From Chitinophagaceae bacterium (GTDB lineage Bacteria; Bacteroidota; Bacteroidia; Chitinophagales; Chitinophagaceae): a stretch of 7,890 nucleotides of DNA. The notes under the pieces were generated by a model. It was given only the letters and a program-made list of their open reading frames with translations. It ran no database searches and was not told the DNA's origin. How positions within the stretch are numbered: position 1 is the first letter of the stretch; the number at the start of each line of letters is the position of its first letter. The DNA is taken from NCBI GenBank assembly GCA_025924755.1, contig JAICHT010000162.1:1-7890 (forward strand). The letters are read 5' to 3'. Both the position numbers and the translations under genes were made by a program. Below, piece after piece: positions 6,512-7,890 of the stretch.

Positions 6512-7525
6512 TTATAGGTTTTTTATTGTTGTTATTGTTTTTTCCACCATCGCTTCCGTAATATCCAAATGCGTTACCAGTCTCACCTGCGTAGGCGTCA
6601 TTTCATGCACCCATATATCATGCTCTTTTAACTTTTGAACCAGGGCCTGAGCAGTAAATGGCGGCTTAATACTAAATATAACGATATTGGTTTCTACAGG
6701 TAAAATGTCTTGCACAAATGATTTTTCTTTTAACGCCGCTTCCAATTGAGCTGCATGTTCATGATCTTTTTGCAAGCGTTGTATATTATTTCGTAGTGCA
6801 TACAGTCCGGCGGCTGCTAAAAAGCCAGCCTGCCGCATACCCCCGCCAAACACTTTCCGGATGCGTCTTGCTTTTTTTATAAACTCAGTATTGCCTAAAA
6901 GCAGACTTCCAACCGGGCTTCCCAAGCCTTTGCTCAGGCAAATAGAGATGCTATCAAACAGATTTCCATAAGCTTCCGGAGATTGGTTTTTAGCCACTAA
7001 TGCATTAAACAGCCGGGCACCATCTAAATGCAGCTTCAAATGATTCTGATCGCAAACCTGCCGTATTTCCTCTATATCTTTTAATTCGTAACAACTTCCA
7101 CCACCCCTGTTAGACGTGTTTTCTAAAGATACCAGGCTGCTATGGGCTTTATGCACATCATCCGGGTTGATGCCATCAGCTATCTGGGCTGCCGCCACCC
7201 GACCTCTGTTCCCCTGTAATAGTTTAACAGATGCACCAGAATTAAAAGCAATGCCGCCACCTTCATATTGATAAATATGAGAGGTCACGTCACAAATTAC
7301 TTCATCGCCGGGCTGCGTATGGCATTTGATTCCTATCTGGTTGGTCATAGTTCCGGAAGGACAAAAAAGGGAAGCTTCCATACCAAACATTTGGGCTGCC
7401 GTTTGCTCGAGTTCATTTACAGATGGATCTTCGCCATATACATCATCTCCTATCTTAGCATTCATCATGGCATCCAGCATGGGTGCCGATGGCTTGGTTA
7501 CCGTGTCAGATCTATAATCAATCAT
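6512..7525 (-). CDS. ltaE: Low-specificity L-threonine aldolase (PLP-dependent)
   Basis: Cleaves L-threonine and L-allo-threonine to glycine and acetaldehyde with pyridoxal phosphate, in the cytoplasm. The protein is 337 residues from the ATG at 7525 and begins MIDYRSDTVTKPS, matching the MIDLRSDTVTRPS start of E. coli LtaE. An in-frame ATG at 7561 would add 12 residues (MGVLPSHLKKQR) with no counterpart in the family, so I prefer 7525. Motifs, in 337-residue numbering: GDDVYGEDPSV near 26-36, PSGTMTNQ (phosphate binding) near 56-63, SLENTSNRGGG near 133-143, HLDGAR (166-171, with the Asp that contacts the PLP ring nitrogen), CLSKGLGSPVGS (196-207; Lys199 is the Schiff-base lysine) and GGGMRQAG (227-234). 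It lies just upstream of pgi with one base between, so the two are likely co-transcribed. Some family members also act on phenylserine or beta-hydroxy amino acids, so exact specificity is not fixed. Confidence 0.95.
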   Translation of the reverse strand: MIDYRSDTVTKPSAPMLDAMMNAKIGDDVYGEDPSVNELEQTAAQMFGMEASLFCPSGTMTNQIGIKCHTQPGDEVICDVTSHIYQYEGGGIAFNSGASVKLLQGNRGRVAAAQIADGINPDDVHKAHSSLVSLENTSNRGGGSCYELKDIEEIRQVCDQNHLKLHLDGARLFNALVAKNQSPEAYGNLFDSISICLSKGLGSPVGSLLLGNTEFIKKARRIRKVFGGGMRQAGFLAAAGLYALRNNIQRLQKDHEHAAQLEAALKEKSFVQDILPVETNIVIFSIKPPFTAQALVQKLKEHDIWVHEMTPTQVRLVTHLDITEAMVEKTITTIKNL

Positions 7526-7694
7526 TCTTTGTTTTTTGAGGTGTGAAGGTAATACTCCCATTTATGTAATAGCAAAACTTACCTGCTATCCGTTTATTTT
7601 TCCTTTTATCAAGCTGACAGATCTTATTGTAACCTATTCTCTTTCCTTAATGTCTCATTCGGTATATAACCAATTATCCTTGATTTACACCGTT

Positions 7695-7721
7695 CAATAC
7701 AAAACAATGTTCTTTGTATTG
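7695..7721. promoter_or_regulatory. Inverted repeat in the divergent intergenic region
   Basis: CAATACAAA (7695-7703) and TTTGTATTG (7713-7721) form a perfect 9-bp inverted repeat with a 9-base spacer. A smaller palindrome, AACAATGTT (7703-7711), lies at its centre. It sits between ltaE (-) and the exported protein gene (+), 56 bases before the latter's ATG. Its size and symmetry suit a binding site for a dimeric regulator. The right arm also contains a TTTG that could be a promoter element. It lacks a T-run, so it is not an obvious terminator. The rest of 7526-7777 is AT-rich, with no gene or clear RNA structure. Confidence 0.4.
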
Positions 7722-7777
7722 CATAGTACCTAATTTTATAACGTAATAAACAAACTAAAGTACTAAAGAGAAAAAAT

Positions 7778-7890
7778 ATGAAAAAGGTTTTAACTACAAC
7801 ACTTTTTATTTTGTTGACTGGCTGGACAACATTGAGCTATGCACAGCAAGCCAGTGGAAAAATTACCGGCTTAGCACAAGGTGATGCAAA
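7778..7890 (+). CDS. Exported protein, 5' end; probably an outer-membrane beta-barrel/TonB-receptor-like protein
   Basis: ATG at 7778 starts an open frame running off the window, with 37 codons seen. It begins MKKVLTTTLFILLTGW and has a Sec signal peptide, with a likely signal peptidase I cut after SYA (residue 22), before QQASGK. The mature start, SGKITGLAQGDAK, resembles the opening of the carboxypeptidase-regulatory-like beta-sandwich that precedes the barrel in many Bacteroidota TonB-dependent or outer-membrane beta-barrel proteins. That assignment is an inference from about 15 residues. The A-rich leader (aaagagaaaaaat) just before the ATG is usual for this phylum. The gene is divergent from ltaE-pgi. 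Substrate and full length are not visible. Confidence 0.65.
   Translation, partial: MKKVLTTTLFILLTGWTTLSYAQQASGKITGLAQGDA

Noticed and set aside
7573..7581. Possible -7 box for ltaE-pgi on the minus strand (TAAGTTTTG)
   Set aside because: It has one base too many between TA and TTTG, and no TTTG lies at the right distance upstream, so it is not strong enough to annotate.
7536..7733. Plus-strand 65-codon frame between ltaE and the exported protein gene
   Set aside because: It overlaps the 5' end of ltaE and the palindrome. Its composition is that of translated AT-rich spacer, with no domain or motif.
1..7890. CRISPR array, tRNA/rRNA gene, insertion sequence or phage element
   Set aside because: Reading both strands, I saw no regularly spaced repeats, cloverleaf, transposase motif or terminal inverted repeats with target duplications.

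Overview
The window reads as chromosomal DNA of a Bacteroidota member, most likely of the Chitinophagaceae/Sphingobacteriia type. The reasons are the DUF3276 (PUR-alpha-like) gene, which is typical of this phylum, promoters of the TTTG-N19-TAnnTTTG kind, a signal-peptide protein that looks like the start of an outer-membrane beta-barrel protein, and the lack of clear Shine-Dalgarno sequences. The genus is inferred only from general resemblance.

Layout, left to right. (1) 1-1143, plus strand: the last 380 residues of a DHA2-type (EmrB/QacA) MFS drug exporter, closed by a strong intrinsic terminator at 1165-1200. (2) 1200-2375: a decayed patch. It holds the remnant of one lipoprotein gene (1345-1634), a second small lipoprotein gene with a single-base frameshift near its 3' end (1624-2240), and an 83%-identical direct repeat of about 53 bp at 1619-1671 and 2243-2294. 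The repeat suggests an old tandem duplication of lipoprotein genes that has since eroded. (3) 2400-4253, plus: a complete 617-residue ABC exporter half-transporter. It starts at TTG and has Asp where the catalytic Glu of the ATPase site is usual. (4) 4315-4749, plus: a PUR-alpha-like DUF3276 nucleic-acid-binding protein, with a near-consensus promoter lying inside the end of the ABC gene. (5) 4775-4810: a terminator shared by converging transcripts. (6) 6512-7525 and 4861-6510, minus: ltaE (low-specificity L-threonine aldolase) followed after one base by pgi (glucose-6-phosphate isomerase), evidently one transcription unit. (7) 7526-7777: a divergent intergenic region with a 9-bp perfect inverted repeat. 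It is followed by the first 37 codons of an exported, probably outer-membrane, protein (7778 to the window end).

The genes do not form one pathway. They are two exporters, a housekeeping nucleic-acid binder, a metabolic pair and eroded lipoprotein genes. I did not find evidence of a novel defence, mobile or biosynthetic system. The points most worth a second look are the eroded lipoprotein region with its repeat, the unpaired ABC subunit with a non-canonical Walker B, and the palindrome between ltaE and the outer-membrane-type gene.
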